Of a stretch of 64,000 bases of DNA, positions 55,081 through 64,000 are shown piece after piece. Position numbers and translations under genes: made by a program. The notes below the pieces were generated by a model. That model made no database searches. It had not been told where the DNA came from and worked only from the letters and a program-made list of their open reading frames with translations. The DNA is from Sorlinia euscelidii (GTDB lineage: Bacteria; Pseudomonadota; Alphaproteobacteria; Acetobacterales; Acetobacteraceae), in NCBI RefSeq assembly GCF_036452155.1, contig NZ_JAWJZY010000006.1, one strand, 5' to 3'. The number at the start of each line of letters is the position of its first letter. Within the stretch, counting starts at the first letter, position 1.

Positions 55081-56057
55081 TGACCGAGAAAGACGATCAT
55101 CCAGGCGGTGAGTTTGACTTGATCGCAAGGTATTTCACGTCACTGGCCGGACCAGGCGCCTACGGGCTCGCAGATGATGCGGCCTGTCTCACCCCGGCTT
55201 CAGACGGGAAAAGACAGGTCATTTCGACGGATACAATCGTCGAAAATGTCCATTTCCTGCCGGATGATCCGCCCGACCTTATTGCGCGCAAGGCATTGCG
55301 CGTTAATATCTCCGACTGTGCGGCGATGGGCGCGCGTCCTGTTTCATATCTGCTTAACCTGACCCTGCCGCCTCAACGCGGAAAAATGTTTCTTGAAAAA
55401 TTTTCCGCGGGTCTCGCAGCGGATCAACGGGCCTATAATCTCAACCTGATCGGCGGCGACACCACGCGAACAAATGGTCCTCTCGTTATTTCAGTGACGA
55501 TGATCGGGGAAGTGCCTGCCGACCATCTCCTGACGCGGGGTGGCGCACGCCCGGGCGATGCCATCTGGGTAACGGGCGCGATCGGAAGCTCCTGGTTGGG
55601 CCTTCAGGCGCTGACCGGCAAAATCGATCACCTTGATGACGTTTTTGCGGCGCGTTACCGCTGCCCCGAGCCGCGCCCGCATGTGATCCCTCCCGGCGTA
55701 GCGACTTCCTGCCTCGATATTTCAGACGGCCTCATTCAGGATGCCGGCCATATCGCTTCGCAAAGCCAGGTCATCATGGCGCTTTCAGCGGCGGATATTC
55801 CCCTTCCCGGAAAACTTCCTCCCCCATTGCAGCGAAAATATTTTGAGGCGCTTGTGACGGGGGGGGATGATTATGAACTGCTTTTCACCGCCCCTGAAAC
55901 CGCCACCGCCACCGCCACGATCCTCGACGCATCGCAGCGCGCCGCTGTGCCGATCACCCGCATCGGGACCGTCAAACCCGGTCCCGCGGCGACGCAATTG
56001 CTCGATGAGATGGGCGCGCCCTACCAGCTGACCCGAGGCGGCTGGCAGCATTTCTAA
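55077..56057 (+). CDS. thiL: thiamine-monophosphate kinase
   Basis: ThiL phosphorylates thiamine monophosphate to the active diphosphate. GEFDLIARYFTSL, DDAACL, STDTIVENVHFLPDDPPDLI, ISDCAAMGARP, GGDTTRTNGPLVISVTMIGEVP and ISDGLIQDAGHIA are all in order for this 326-residue kinase. It overlaps nusB by 4 bases. An intact in-frame run of eight G at 55859-55866 is inside this gene. It is convergent with the GNAT-like gene. Confidence 0.94.
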   Translation: MMTEKDDHPGGEFDLIARYFTSLAGPGAYGLADDAACLTPASDGKRQVISTDTIVENVHFLPDDPPDLIARKALRVNISDCAAMGARPVSYLLNLTLPPQRGKMFLEKFSAGLAADQRAYNLNLIGGDTTRTNGPLVISVTMIGEVPADHLLTRGGARPGDAIWVTGAIGSSWLGLQALTGKIDHLDDVFAARYRCPEPRPHVIPPGVATSCLDISDGLIQDAGHIASQSQVIMALSAADIPLPGKLPPPLQRKYFEALVTGGDDYELLFTAPETATATATILDASQRAAVPITRIGTVKPGPAATQLLDEMGAPYQLTRGGWQHF

Positions 56058-57349
56058 CTTCGCGGCGGTCCCGCGAGGCTTTCCGCGTAGATACGGTGCG
56101 TCTTATTGGGTTGCGTGACGAAACGCTCCACCAGGTTCAGCATGGGCGTGTTTGTCTCCAAAATCCAGCCGAGCTCGACATATCGATACGGTAATTTATT
56201 GCGTCGAGACAATAATTCTGAAATCGCCAATGGTGGCAGGAGTGCACCAAGCATCGTGCCACGCACGAGATGCGACACGCCCAGAAGGATGACACGTGCC
56301 GATTCGCAGCGATGCGTCATGATTCGTGCTGCGAGCTTGACCCAGCCAAGGGGTGAGGGTTGGGGGCCTATATCCCGGGTGAGATCAAAAATATTGGGCA
56401 CGACAAGCGCCATGGCCACCGGCGCGCCATTCTGATCGATCTGAACGTAATGTTCAGGGCGTAGAACGGGGCGTAAAGCCTTGATCATGGTGCGCATCTC
56501 ATGCGCCTGCATGGGGACAAAATTATAGGTGTCCGCCCAGGCATCATTGTAAAGTGCCCGTAAAACCTCCCCTTGTGCGGCGATCTGCCTTTTAGAGAGT
56601 CGGGAGATCGAGATATCCTCATACCGACCCGATCCCGGGGCAAATCCCTGCGGAAACAGGGAGGAAAAATCGTAATCCTGTTTGAGGTCGAGGCGGAATG
56701 TCAGAAGGTCCATTTCCTTCTTCAGGCCGATCCGCTCCATCATGCGATGCAGGTGCGGCGGGTGCCATGGCGTGGCGATCATGGGGGCTTCATCCTGCCC
56801 GGAGACCATCACCCCCGATTCTCCATGGCAGTTCAGCGTGACGGGGCCGCGCATCTGCACCATCCCATTCTCCCGAAGCCAGGCGCGGGCTGCGTCCAGC
56901 AGGGCGCGAATCACGCTCTCATCCGCTTCAGCATCCAACGCCCCGAAGAGGCCGATCCTCTCCTCCCAACGGGCCGTCGCGACGTAATCGACGATGGCGG
57001 CAATGCGTCCTACGGGCCGCGCACCCCGCCAGGCAATAAAATATCGCACAGAAGCATGACGGAAGATGGGGGCCTTACCCGGGTCGAGGAGGTCCCTTTG
57101 CTCGATATCCAGCGGCGGAGTATAGGATGCCATCCCCTGGTAAAGCAGGCGGGGCAGTTTTATGAACAACGCGCGGTCCTTGCGGGTTGTGACTGACCGG
57201 ATCGTTACGGCCTGCGTCCTGTCGCTTGAAATTCCCGCAGGATGATTGGCGGGATGCGCTTCACGCTGGGCAACCGGCGTTACCGATTTTTCAAACAAAG
57301 TTTCTCCCTTTTCAGCAAGCTGGTGTAAACCGGTCCGCGTTTTAAACAT
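56054..57349 (-). CDS. GNAT-fold protein of the bacterial ceramide synthase (bCerS) type
   Basis: A protein of about 431 residues. Its core (VTIRSVTTRKDRALFIKLPR, RLLYQGMASYTPPLDIEQRDLLDP, FRHASVRYFIAWRGARPVGRIAAIVD) belongs to the alphaproteobacterial GNAT family often annotated dATP pyrophosphohydrolase, of which Caulobacter bCerS acylates the sphinganine base to make ceramide. The later half (RFDLKQDYDFSSL..., VALVVPNIFDLTRDI...) fits that family. Acetic acid bacteria make sphingolipids, so this role is plausible, but it is inference. Start 57349 is preceded by a weak site; the frame extends to 57472. Confidence 0.6.
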   Translation of the reverse strand: MFKTRTGLHQLAEKGETLFEKSVTPVAQREAHPANHPAGISSDRTQAVTIRSVTTRKDRALFIKLPRLLYQGMASYTPPLDIEQRDLLDPGKAPIFRHASVRYFIAWRGARPVGRIAAIVDYVATARWEERIGLFGALDAEADESVIRALLDAARAWLRENGMVQMRGPVTLNCHGESGVMVSGQDEAPMIATPWHPPHLHRMMERIGLKKEMDLLTFRLDLKQDYDFSSLFPQGFAPGSGRYEDISISRLSKRQIAAQGEVLRALYNDAWADTYNFVPMQAHEMRTMIKALRPVLRPEHYVQIDQNGAPVAMALVVPNIFDLTRDIGPQPSPLGWVKLAARIMTHRCESARVILLGVSHLVRGTMLGALLPPLAISELLSRRNKLPYRYVELGWILETNTPMLNLVERFVTQPNKTHRIYAESLAGPPRS

Positions 57350-57363
57350 CAAGAGCCTGTTCA

Positions 57364-58170
57364 ATGTCACGTTCATCCGAAATGTCAAAGTGTTTGCAGT
57401 TATATGACCACGTCTTAATAACTGGTGCATCGGGCGGCATTGGCGCGGCGCTTGCCCAACATTATGCGGCACGGGCGCAACGCATTTCCCTATGGGGGCG
57501 TGACCTCCAGCGTCTCGAATCTCTCGCGAAAATCTGCACGGCGGCGGGTGCCGAAACCGATATCGTCGTCGTTGATCTCAGCAATATGCATGAATCTCTC
57601 GAAGCTTTCTCACGAGCTGAGGCCCAGGCGCCGATCGACCTCCTTTTTCTTAATGCGGGGGTTTCGGATATGCGTCAGCCGGGGCGGGTTGTCGAGACGC
57701 CTGACATTCTTCTAGAAACGGCGTTGGTCAATTACGCGGTCCCGACCGGGCTCGCGAGCGTCGCGGCCGAGCTTATGGTGAAGCGCCGTCGCGGTCACAT
57801 CGTCTTTACCGGTTCCGTCGCGGCTTGGCATGACTTGCCTTTCTCGGCCGCTTATTGCGCGTCAAAAGCGGGGATAGAACGGTTCGCAGGGGCTTTGCGG
57901 GCGGCGGTGACCCCTTATAACGTAAATGTGACTTTGGTTTCTTTCGGGTTTATCGACACCCGTATGAGCCGCCGCATTAACGGGTTTAAACCCTTTCTGG
58001 CCAAGCCGGAGAAGGCTGTTTCCGTGATCAATAAAGCGTTAAAACAACGACGTGGGCATGTTACTTTTCCCAAAATCTTCAATCTGTTACGCATGATCGA
58101 AGCTGTTACGCCACGAAATCTTGCCCATATGTTATTGCGTTCGATTCGGGTATCACAGGGCCCTCGTTAA
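57364..58170 (+). CDS. classical SDR-family NAD(P)-dependent oxidoreductase
   Basis: A 268-residue short-chain dehydrogenase: the cofactor motif LITGASGGIGAALAQHYA, NAGVSDM, the catalytic Ser in VFTGSVAAWHDLPFSAAYCASKAG with YxxxK, and a basic C-terminus. It is divergent from the bCerS-like gene, with only 14 bases between the chosen starts; ATG 57382 (MSKCLQLYDH) is an alternative start. A 3-ketosphinganine-reductase role is possible because that human enzyme is also a classical SDR, but the substrate is not shown by the sequence. Confidence 0.75.
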   Translation: MSRSSEMSKCLQLYDHVLITGASGGIGAALAQHYAARAQRISLWGRDLQRLESLAKICTAAGAETDIVVVDLSNMHESLEAFSRAEAQAPIDLLFLNAGVSDMRQPGRVVETPDILLETALVNYAVPTGLASVAAELMVKRRRGHIVFTGSVAAWHDLPFSAAYCASKAGIERFAGALRAAVTPYNVNVTLVSFGFIDTRMSRRINGFKPFLAKPEKAVSVINKALKQRRGHVTFPKIFNLLRMIEAVTPRNLAHMLLRSIRVSQGPR

Positions 58171-58268
58171 AGGGTAAACAGACAAATTTGAATATTCAGC
58201 CTGGCATGACCGCGTGCCTGTTTGTGCGTCGTCACGGGCTGAAAACAGGAAAAGATAAAGGCAGTTTG

Positions 58269-59239
58269 ATGCAGGAAGTAGTTGCGGTCGATATCGGCGG
58301 AACCCACGCGCGTTTTGCGGTCGCGAAGATTGCTGACGGGCGGGTGACGGAACTCGCGCCTGGAGTCAAATTGCGCACATCAGATCATGCCAGCCTGGCG
58401 CTGGCATGGCGGAAATTCGCGCAGACCCAGAAAAATCCGTTGCCGCGCCGGGCGGGCATTGCGATTGCATGCCCCATCCAGGGCAATATCCTCAAAATGA
58501 CGAATAACCCTTGGGTTATCCAGCCGGATAATCTCAAGCACAGTCTCGGGCTTGATGATTTTGTGCTGATCAATGATTTCGGCGCTGTCGCCCACGCCGT
58601 CGCTCAGGTGGATGACGCGCATCTGAAACATCTCTGCGGCTCCGATGGGCCATTGCCGGAGACAGGGTCCATCACGGTTGTCGGGCCAGGGACAGGTTTT
58701 GGTGCGGCCTGCCTTCTGCGTCAGTCAGGACGTTATGACGTGATTGAGACGGAGGGGGGCATATTGATTTTGCGCCGCTCGACAGCGTGGAAGACCGCAT
58801 CCTGACGGAGTTGCGTGGACGTTTCACGCGCGTATCGGCAGAGCGCGTTGTGTCAGGTCCGGGCCTTAGCAATCTCTATGAAGTTATTGCCGAGATGCAC
58901 GGCGCGCCCGTATCCATACGCCATAATCGGGAATTATGGGATCAGGCCATTTTCGGCAATGATGACATCGCCGCCGCCGCGCTTGAGCGCTTCTGCCTTT
59001 CACTGGGCTCAATTTCCGGGGATCTCGCCCTGGCCCATGGTGCGCAGGGTGTTGTGATTGCGGGTGGGATCGGGTTGCGACTTGCGGACCACCTCCCACA
59101 CTCCGGCTTTGCGGAGCGCTTTATCGCAAAGGGTCGTTTTGAAACGATGATGAGCCGTATCCCCGTCAAAATTATTACTCACGAAGAGCCCGGCCTCCTC
59201 GGGGCAGCTGCGGCTTACGCCAATCGACACCCTGCCTGA
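58269..59239 (+). CDS. glk: glucokinase, frameshifted in this sequence
   Basis: Glk phosphorylates glucose with ATP. The first part (MQEVVAVDIGGTHARFAVAKI to GTGFGAACLL and TEGG) lies in one frame and the second part (DFAPLDSVEDRILTELRGRF to LGAAAAYANRHPA) in the next, split at a G6 run at 58754-58759 where a seventh G would give EGGHIDFAPLD. The full protein has about 323 residues. The start ATG 58269 matches the family; the frame upstream is not conserved. The break may be error or a real loss of glucokinase. Confidence 0.85.
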
Positions 59240-59256
59240 CCGCTCAGCGACGGAAC

Positions 59257-59283
59257 ATGGCGATGCGGAAGAGGCATCGCCAT
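59257..59283 (+). terminator. hairpin after glucokinase
   Basis: A perfect 10-bp stem (ATGGCGATGC/GCATCGCCAT) with a 7-base loop, 17 bases after the glk stop. No T-tract follows. Position suggests a terminator for glk; strength is uncertain. Confidence 0.5.
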
Positions 59284-59411
59284 TCAGGTGACTTCACCCG
59301 ACGGCGCGAAAGGGACGACACGGCCTTTTCGGAACATTGAGTTTATCATGCAAACGCATGATGGTTCCTGGCATCGACACAGGGCCGTGCGCCCCGACAA
59401 GCTAGCTGAGC

Positions 59412-60194
59412 TTATGACCCCGGATATTTTTCAGCGAGGGAGAGGATGATCGCGATCGTCTCATCATCGAGAACGCCATCATAATTTTCGGGGCGATAAT
59501 GGAGTTGCACGGCGCGTATTAAACTTGTGAAGCCCGCTGACGTCGACGCGCCGGAAACGTCATATCCGAACCGGTTCAGAAGTTCGAGGATCATGCAGCG
59601 ACTTGGCCGCAACATTCCCAATCCGGAGGTGGAGAGCACGTTAAGGAATTTCTGCTTGTCTTCCGCATCATACCATGTGCCAATACCCTCATCATAAAGC
59701 TCTTTCCACGGAAATTTCGGCCCCGGGTCACTTTTGCGGCCGGGTGCGATGTCAGAGTGGGCGACGATATTGCGCGGACTAATGTCAGGGTAACGTTGCA
59801 AAATACTTTTTACGAGCTCCTTCACCGCCGCGATCTGCTTCTCCGGGAAGGGGGGGAAGGTGAAGACACCATGATCATCCGACGCCAGATTGACGATTTC
59901 TATGCCGATAGATGAGTCATTAAGGTTATTGCGGCCACGCCAATAGCTGATTCCGGCATGCCAGGCGCGGTCCTTTTCATCCACGAGATTGAAAATTTGA
60001 GTGTCTGTGTAACCGGCAGCCCGGTAAGACGGGTCCGTCTCATCCGGGACAAGGTAATGCACACTGACGCTGGGACCGGTGAGCGCCGCGATGGAGTCCA
60101 AAAAATTTGCGGCAGTGTAGTGAAGAACGAGAAAACGCTGCCGGTTATTGAAACCAGAGACAGATCGGAAATCATTATAAATAATTTTGTGCAT
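59412..60194 (-). CDS. N-acetylmuramoyl-L-alanine amidase (Amidase_2, AmiD-like)
   Basis: A 260-residue zinc amidase that cleaves the muramic acid-L-alanine bond. The zinc ligands are His25 in VLHYTAANF, His146 in VAHSDIAPGRKSDPGP and Asp156; SSIGIEIVN holds the Glu region. A C-terminal helical tail (about residues 185-260) resembles a peptidoglycan-binding unit. No signal peptide is seen, and it lies with tail genes at the end of a phage-like module, so it probably acts as an endolysin. ATG 60194 was chosen because the frame upstream lacks conserved content. Confidence 0.85.
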   Translation of the reverse strand: MHKIIYNDFRSVSGFNNRQRFLVLHYTAANFLDSIAALTGPSVSVHYLVPDETDPSYRAAGYTDTQIFNLVDEKDRAWHAGISYWRGRNNLNDSSIGIEIVNLASDDHGVFTFPPFPEKQIAAVKELVKSILQRYPDISPRNIVAHSDIAPGRKSDPGPKFPWKELYDEGIGTWYDAEDKQKFLNVLSTSGLGMLRPSRCMILELLNRFGYDVSGASTSAGFTSLIRAVQLHYRPENYDGVLDDETIAIILSLAEKYPGS

Positions 60195-60908
60195 TTTATT
60201 ATTCTTTCTTCTATTTTTCTGGAAAAGAAGTCGCGCGCAATGCGTTATCCGGCCTGGCGAGCCGGACATGATTCACCTGACAAACGCGTAGGAATTTAAC
60301 TTTTTTTTGGGATGATTGATGCGCGAAGGCTCAACCGGCAATGAGGTCGGCGCTCTGCATGTGCGGCGATCAGCCCTTTACCGGTGCTTTTGCGGCATCG
60401 GAGACAGGGCGTAGCGGAGATCAGGATGAAACCGGACAAAATTGCGGACATTAACTGTCTCTTCCAATTTCTTGAAATCGATATTTTTACCGACGCTTCA
60501 TTATAATTTGATTTCAATGCCCTGGCAATATCGATGCGGAACATCCGGCGCACGTCGCTCCACCCATTGATAAATCCTGGCTGCGAGATAATTACCCTGC
60601 ACCATGTGCAAAGTGAACGCGCCGAAAAAGAATGACGCGCTTCATGAAGGATGTATCGCGCCTGCTCGCCCGGCAGCACCGATTTTAAAGGGATGTCATG
60701 ATGACGCACCCGATGTCCAGCCCGGGCACCGCCCCTCAGCATGTTACGTTAAGTCGATCATCGCCATTTTCTGCGAAATCTTCCGTCCGGATACTCAAAC
60801 GTCAGGTGAACGACGCATCGGATATTGTCTGCATGTCGACAGGCGGGACGGGCACCGCATGATGACCGCACTGCCCACCCATTGGTTAAGGGGAGAGGGT
60901 CAGCCGGA
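60195..60908. other. 714-base stretch without a recognisable gene
   Basis: It lies between the amidase and the CotH-like gene inside the phage-like module. No family is recognised in either strand. On the minus strand a 34-codon frame with an ATG (60501-60605, ending GIEIKL) could be part of a small or decayed gene. AT-rich sequence (60180-60230) precedes the amidase and could hold its promoter or ribosome site. Nothing else can be supported. Confidence 0.5.
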
Positions 60909-62291
60909 TTACTCCTCTTCCTGCGGGTATCCCCACGCCTGATCCATCCAGGCAACACGCCTTTTAAACCAGTCAATGACGTAGGAGACCGTCCAGCGCC
61001 CGTCGTAAGGGATGTCCACCCGAACCGTGTTATTGCCCCAAAGCGGCCAGTTCTTCAGGTCATCCACCATGGAATCCCGGTCGATCAAGGCAATCTGGCC
61101 CAGAATGATTTTCTTCAGATTGTTTGTTGAGATGATCCCGTTCCCGCGCAGTTCCGCCCATCGTGCCCGCAATTCAGGACGGAGGCGGCGGGTGAGGATA
61201 TCCAGAAAGCCCGGGTCCTGATCGGCGGGGTAACCTCGCTGCGTGATCCACCCGATTTTGTCCGGCGCGGCCTGGTTGATGTCCTGCCATGCCGACACCC
61301 CGAAAGTGCGGTCATGATCAAATGGCCAGATGCTCCACTTTTTGGCGTCCCACGTGCCGAGGAAGAAATTATTCTGAAACGAATCATAGGACCCGGTCAC
61401 ATTGACGAGCAAAATATAATCGAGCCATGATTTCAGGTGCAGATATTGATGCATTTCCTTCCGCAGCCAGGTCTCATCGGCGCGGCAGGCCTGAAACCAT
61501 CTGAATAGCCTTGCGCACGCCGCCTGTACGTCTGGCGCTTTTTGCGAGATGTCGTCCTGATCCTCATACCCGTCGATCTTGGGAGACTGGATTGACCATC
61601 CCGTGCTGTCAAAATCGCGATCCCAGAGTTCAAGCGTGTGCTCGGCCTGCATCAGGATGTGGTTGCGATGGGCGTCATCCATCAAATAATCATCGTTTGT
61701 CGAGCGTGATCGCCAGACAACGAGTTGCTGGAATTTCCCGTTCCACCATAATTCGCAGGGCAGGCCATCTGTGCTGAAGGACGCCGTCAGATGCATGCCC
61801 AAATCATGCTTGTCCCAATATCTGTAAGCGGATACCGGCGCCAATAGACGATCAGGGTGGGAATGCATCTGACGCCACAGCTCGGTCGTGGTGGTTTCAC
61901 GCACCATTGTCCGATCCGTGCCATAGCCTTTTAGCGTGATCGTCGAGACCGGCGACCAGTCGCCCATTTTCACATAGAGCTTCTTGCCATTAGAGGGACG
62001 CCGCAATTTGAGATTGAAGTTTTTTTTCATGGCGTCCTGGCTCGATTGACCCTGCACGTTGCGCAGGCCAACCGCACTGAAAAGCGGAAGGGTCCCGTCA
62101 TAAAAGGATATGGAAATTGGTATATTGGATGCGTTCGGGTCGGAAAAATCCCCGTCGATCAAAAAACGCATGACGCGGCGGGGGCGGTCAATGGTGACGG
62201 TTTTGACATCGTTGATGGCGGCTGGTCCCCAGGCTAAAACACCGTCATGCTCAACATATCCCGTCGTCGGAATTTTGATATCGTTGCTCAA
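60909..62291 (-). CDS. CotH kinase-family protein in a phage tail cluster
   Basis: A 460-residue protein. An N-terminal beta-rich part (1-90) precedes the CotH kinase domain: residues 130-142 (VRETTTTELWRQM), ELWWNGKFQQLVVWRS near 180-195 and the metal-binding WPFDHDRTFG at 322-331 (Asp325, Asp327), equivalent to the DxD of CotH. CotH was first known from spore coats, where it phosphorylates coat proteins. Here it stands between a tail fibre cluster and an amidase. The start is TTG 62291, overlapping the stop of the gene before it. Substrate unknown. Confidence 0.75.
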   Translation of the reverse strand: MSNDIKIPTTGYVEHDGVLAWGPAAINDVKTVTIDRPRRVMRFLIDGDFSDPNASNIPISISFYDGTLPLFSAVGLRNVQGQSSQDAMKKNFNLKLRRPSNGKKLYVKMGDWSPVSTITLKGYGTDRTMVRETTTTELWRQMHSHPDRLLAPVSAYRYWDKHDLGMHLTASFSTDGLPCELWWNGKFQQLVVWRSRSTNDDYLMDDAHRNHILMQAEHTLELWDRDFDSTGWSIQSPKIDGYEDQDDISQKAPDVQAACARLFRWFQACRADETWLRKEMHQYLHLKSWLDYILLVNVTGSYDSFQNNFFLGTWDAKKWSIWPFDHDRTFGVSAWQDINQAAPDKIGWITQRGYPADQDPGFLDILTRRLRPELRARWAELRGNGIISTNNLKKIILGQIALIDRDSMVDDLKNWPLWGNNTVRVDIPYDGRWTVSYVIDWFKRRVAWMDQAWGYPQEEE

Positions 62292-62629
62292 AATCCCAAC
62301 CTCCCGAATATCAGGCCGGACTCATCAAATCGCGTCATTGTCACGACGATGATGGACCCGGGGCGGCTATCGATAAACGGTATCCGCCCTTCCACCCAAC
62401 GCACATCGGAAGGCCATGTCGTTTCACACCCGCCATAAACGGGTTGCTGAATGACGAGTGTCATGGACTGGCGTTCAGCCGGGCGGCCTTTCCCGATGGT
62501 GAGGGCAATATCTCCGGACAGGACGAGGCAGTAGATAATGTCACCTGAGAGCGCTTGCGGCAGATTTTGCGGGCCCGAAACATTCAGGCGCGTCTTGACG
62601 GGCACGCCGTAACCGGAACTACCCGCCAT
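62288..62629 (-). CDS. small phage-like protein of unknown function
   Basis: A 113-residue protein starting MAGSSGYGVPVKTRLNVSG, rich in short strands (GDIIYCLVLSGDIALTIGKG and PFIDSRPGSIIVVTMTRFD). I do not recognise a family. It overlaps the tail fibre stop by 11 bases and the CotH start by 4 bases, so it is translated as part of the same module. It is likely a small structural or chaperone protein, but this is a guess from context. Confidence 0.6.
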   Translation of the reverse strand: MAGSSGYGVPVKTRLNVSGPQNLPQALSGDIIYCLVLSGDIALTIGKGRPAERQSMTLVIQQPVYGGCETTWPSDVRWVEGRIPFIDSRPGSIIVVTMTRFDESGLIFGRLGF

Positions 62630-63970
62630 GAGCCGCCTCCAACGCCTCGAGGCGTTTTTCCAGCTCGGCCTGCTTCCGTTCCACGGCCTCCCTTTTCAGG
62701 CGCTCACATACGCTCAAAAGCATTTGCAGTTCTGAATAAATCAGCGCCTGCATCCAGATGGGCTGCCCATTTTCATCCAGGACAGGCCGGGTTTCATAAC
62801 GATATTTCTGCACCGGGGGGTGAAGGATTTTTTCTCACCCGTTTCCGGGTCGATTGTCAGCTCCTGCGCTTCTGCTTCTTCCGGGATTTGGACCTGCTCA
62901 TATCGCTGCTGCTGGCTCCAGAGCGCCCAGTCCGCAGGGTCGAGGCCTGCATGGCGCAGGGCGGCTTCGACGTCCTGAGCGACAACGCCCACATGCAGGC
63001 GTGCTTCCCGCGGGCCTTCTGCGACGTCGGCTTTGTAGCGGAAAAGCTTTGGGTGCAAAGTGTCATAAAATGCCAATAGCTTGTCCCGGTAGCCGGCATC
63101 GAGATCGAGCAGGTCATCAATGACGCGCTTTACCTTGATGTCTGACGTCAATTGCACATTGCCGGACAGGTAAATATCCCGGAAGCGATGATTGGCCGTC
63201 CCGAGATCTGTAAAATCATTGACATCCGGGCCAAGCATACTGCCACGGAAGCTCAGCGTGCCATCTGTCGCCTCCCCGGAGCCGCCACGCGCAACCCAAC
63301 CGACATCGACGGAGTTCTGGTGCGTGACGTCGTTATTCCAGATGAAGGATGTCGGGGCGCAAAAGTAACTGAGATATTGCCAGTTGCCGGAATTCGGCCT
63401 GCCGATCCAAACCGAAGTTGACCTTTCTGGTTTCCCGAAATGTGCGTATCCCCAGCCGGAATAAAGCGCAGCACCCCATGACTCTGTGTCGAGCGAAGCC
63501 GTGTATGTTTCAAGATCGTAAAACCAGTGCCCCCCGACGCCGGTGGGCTTGATGTTGATATGAGACGTGCCGGCGCGACCAGGTGGGTCATTCCAGGTCT
63601 GCTGATAACCCTGACCGATAATGGGCCGCGTAAAACGACCTGTCGCGCCTTGTACCATGCCTTTCACCATGCCGGGCACCGCATCATGGTCCGGGATATA
63701 GACGTCGGAAGATTTGAGGGCCCTGTCGACCTCCGCCAAGGCGGACCCGGCAGCTTCCACCGCGTCATAGGCGTTGGTGGCGGCATCCTGCGCTTTCTCC
63801 TGCGTCTCCGCAGCAAGCTGTGTCATGGAGGCGACGGCGCTGGCCAGCCCGTCAATATTCTTCATGACATCCGCCATGGTTGAACGTGTGCGGCCACCAT
63901 CGCCGGACACTGTATATTCATCGAGGATGCGGTTTTCAGGGGCACAATTTTGAGAATCAGAATTGGACAT
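62619..63970 (-). CDS. tail fibre protein with C-terminal S74 chaperone domain, frameshifted in this sequence
   Basis: A protein of about 450 residues once joined. The N-terminal 90 residues are helical with coiled-coil-like stretches (AVASMTQLAAETQEKAQDAA), then a beta-rich receptor-type part, then the S74 intramolecular chaperone (LTSDIKVKRVIDDLLDLD, YDTLHPKLFRYKADV, LHVGVVAQDVEAALRH). S74 domains release themselves by cleavage before the Ser of TSDxK after the fibre folds. The last 64 residues (VQKYRYETRPVLDE onward) are one frame over, split at a G6 run at 62815-62820 where seven would join. It is the first gene of the leftward module. Confidence 0.82.
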
Positions 63971-64000
63971 GATTTGCCTCTCTCGGCTTTTACGTCACCG

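Noticed and set aside
60296..60742. 148-codon minus-strand frame in the gap before the CotH-like gene
   Set aside because: No recognisable content and no ribosome site; listed only as non-coding stretch.
1..64000. CRISPR arrays, insertion sequences, rRNA operons
   Set aside because: No regularly spaced repeats, transposase genes or rRNA sequences were seen.

Overview
The window looks like a chromosomal piece of an acetic acid bacterium (Alphaproteobacteria, Acetobacteraceae). This rests on the protein families and their neighbourhoods: an alphaproteobacterial DnaJ-like/BolA pair, DUF1013 (TrcR), DUF4167, DUF1178, DUF3553, a PhyR/NepR/EcfG general stress response locus, CydDC, a lone 6-phospho-3-hexuloisomerase and an NAD-type isocitrate dehydrogenase. 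Genus cannot be fixed from sequence alone. Genes are tightly packed, with many 4-base start/stop overlaps.

Layout. 0-17.6 kb is housekeeping: DnaJ-like, bolA, a LolA-like lipoprotein, lipB, tRNA-Leu, galU, a DUF3553 gene, comF, grxC, DUF1178, DUF2147, ubiG, lysC, a nitronate monooxygenase, a RodZ-like protein, ispG, hisS, prfA, prmC, DUF4167, tRNA-Met, an MscS channel and tRNA-Val. 17.7-21.5 kb, between tRNA-Val and tRNA-Ser, is an accessory segment: a glycine/serine/threonine-rich surface-type protein, an HxlB-like isomerase and the 3' remnant of an alcohol dehydrogenase. 21.6-43.2 kb is housekeeping again: gatCAB, ruvX, isocitrate dehydrogenase, aminopeptidase P, a GNAT, prmA, a UvrD/PcrA helicase, two tandem RadC genes, purKE, trcR, an Hsp20 gene with an RpoH-type promoter, rpmE, mscL, secDF, a Gfo/Idh oxidoreductase and an ABC-F ATPase.

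43.2-47.6 kb is a complete general stress response module: phyR, two EcfG-type sigma factors, a 59-residue nepR and a membrane HisKA_2 kinase. Then come cydDC, a small lipoprotein, recQ, a PCuAC-fold protein, nrdR-nusB-thiL, a GNAT/ceramide-synthase-like gene divergent from an SDR, and glucokinase. 59.4-64 kb is the end of a phage-like module read leftwards: an S74 tail fibre, a small protein, a CotH-kinase-like protein and an N-acetylmuramoyl-L-alanine amidase.

A striking property of the sequence is that seven genes (DnaJ-like, prfA, the surface protein, secD, cydC, glucokinase and the tail fibre) are each broken by one missing base inside a run of G or C. prfA and secD are normally essential, so I treat these as one reading frame each and regard base-calling error as the likeliest cause; intact runs of 7 and 8 G elsewhere mean that the undercall is not uniform.
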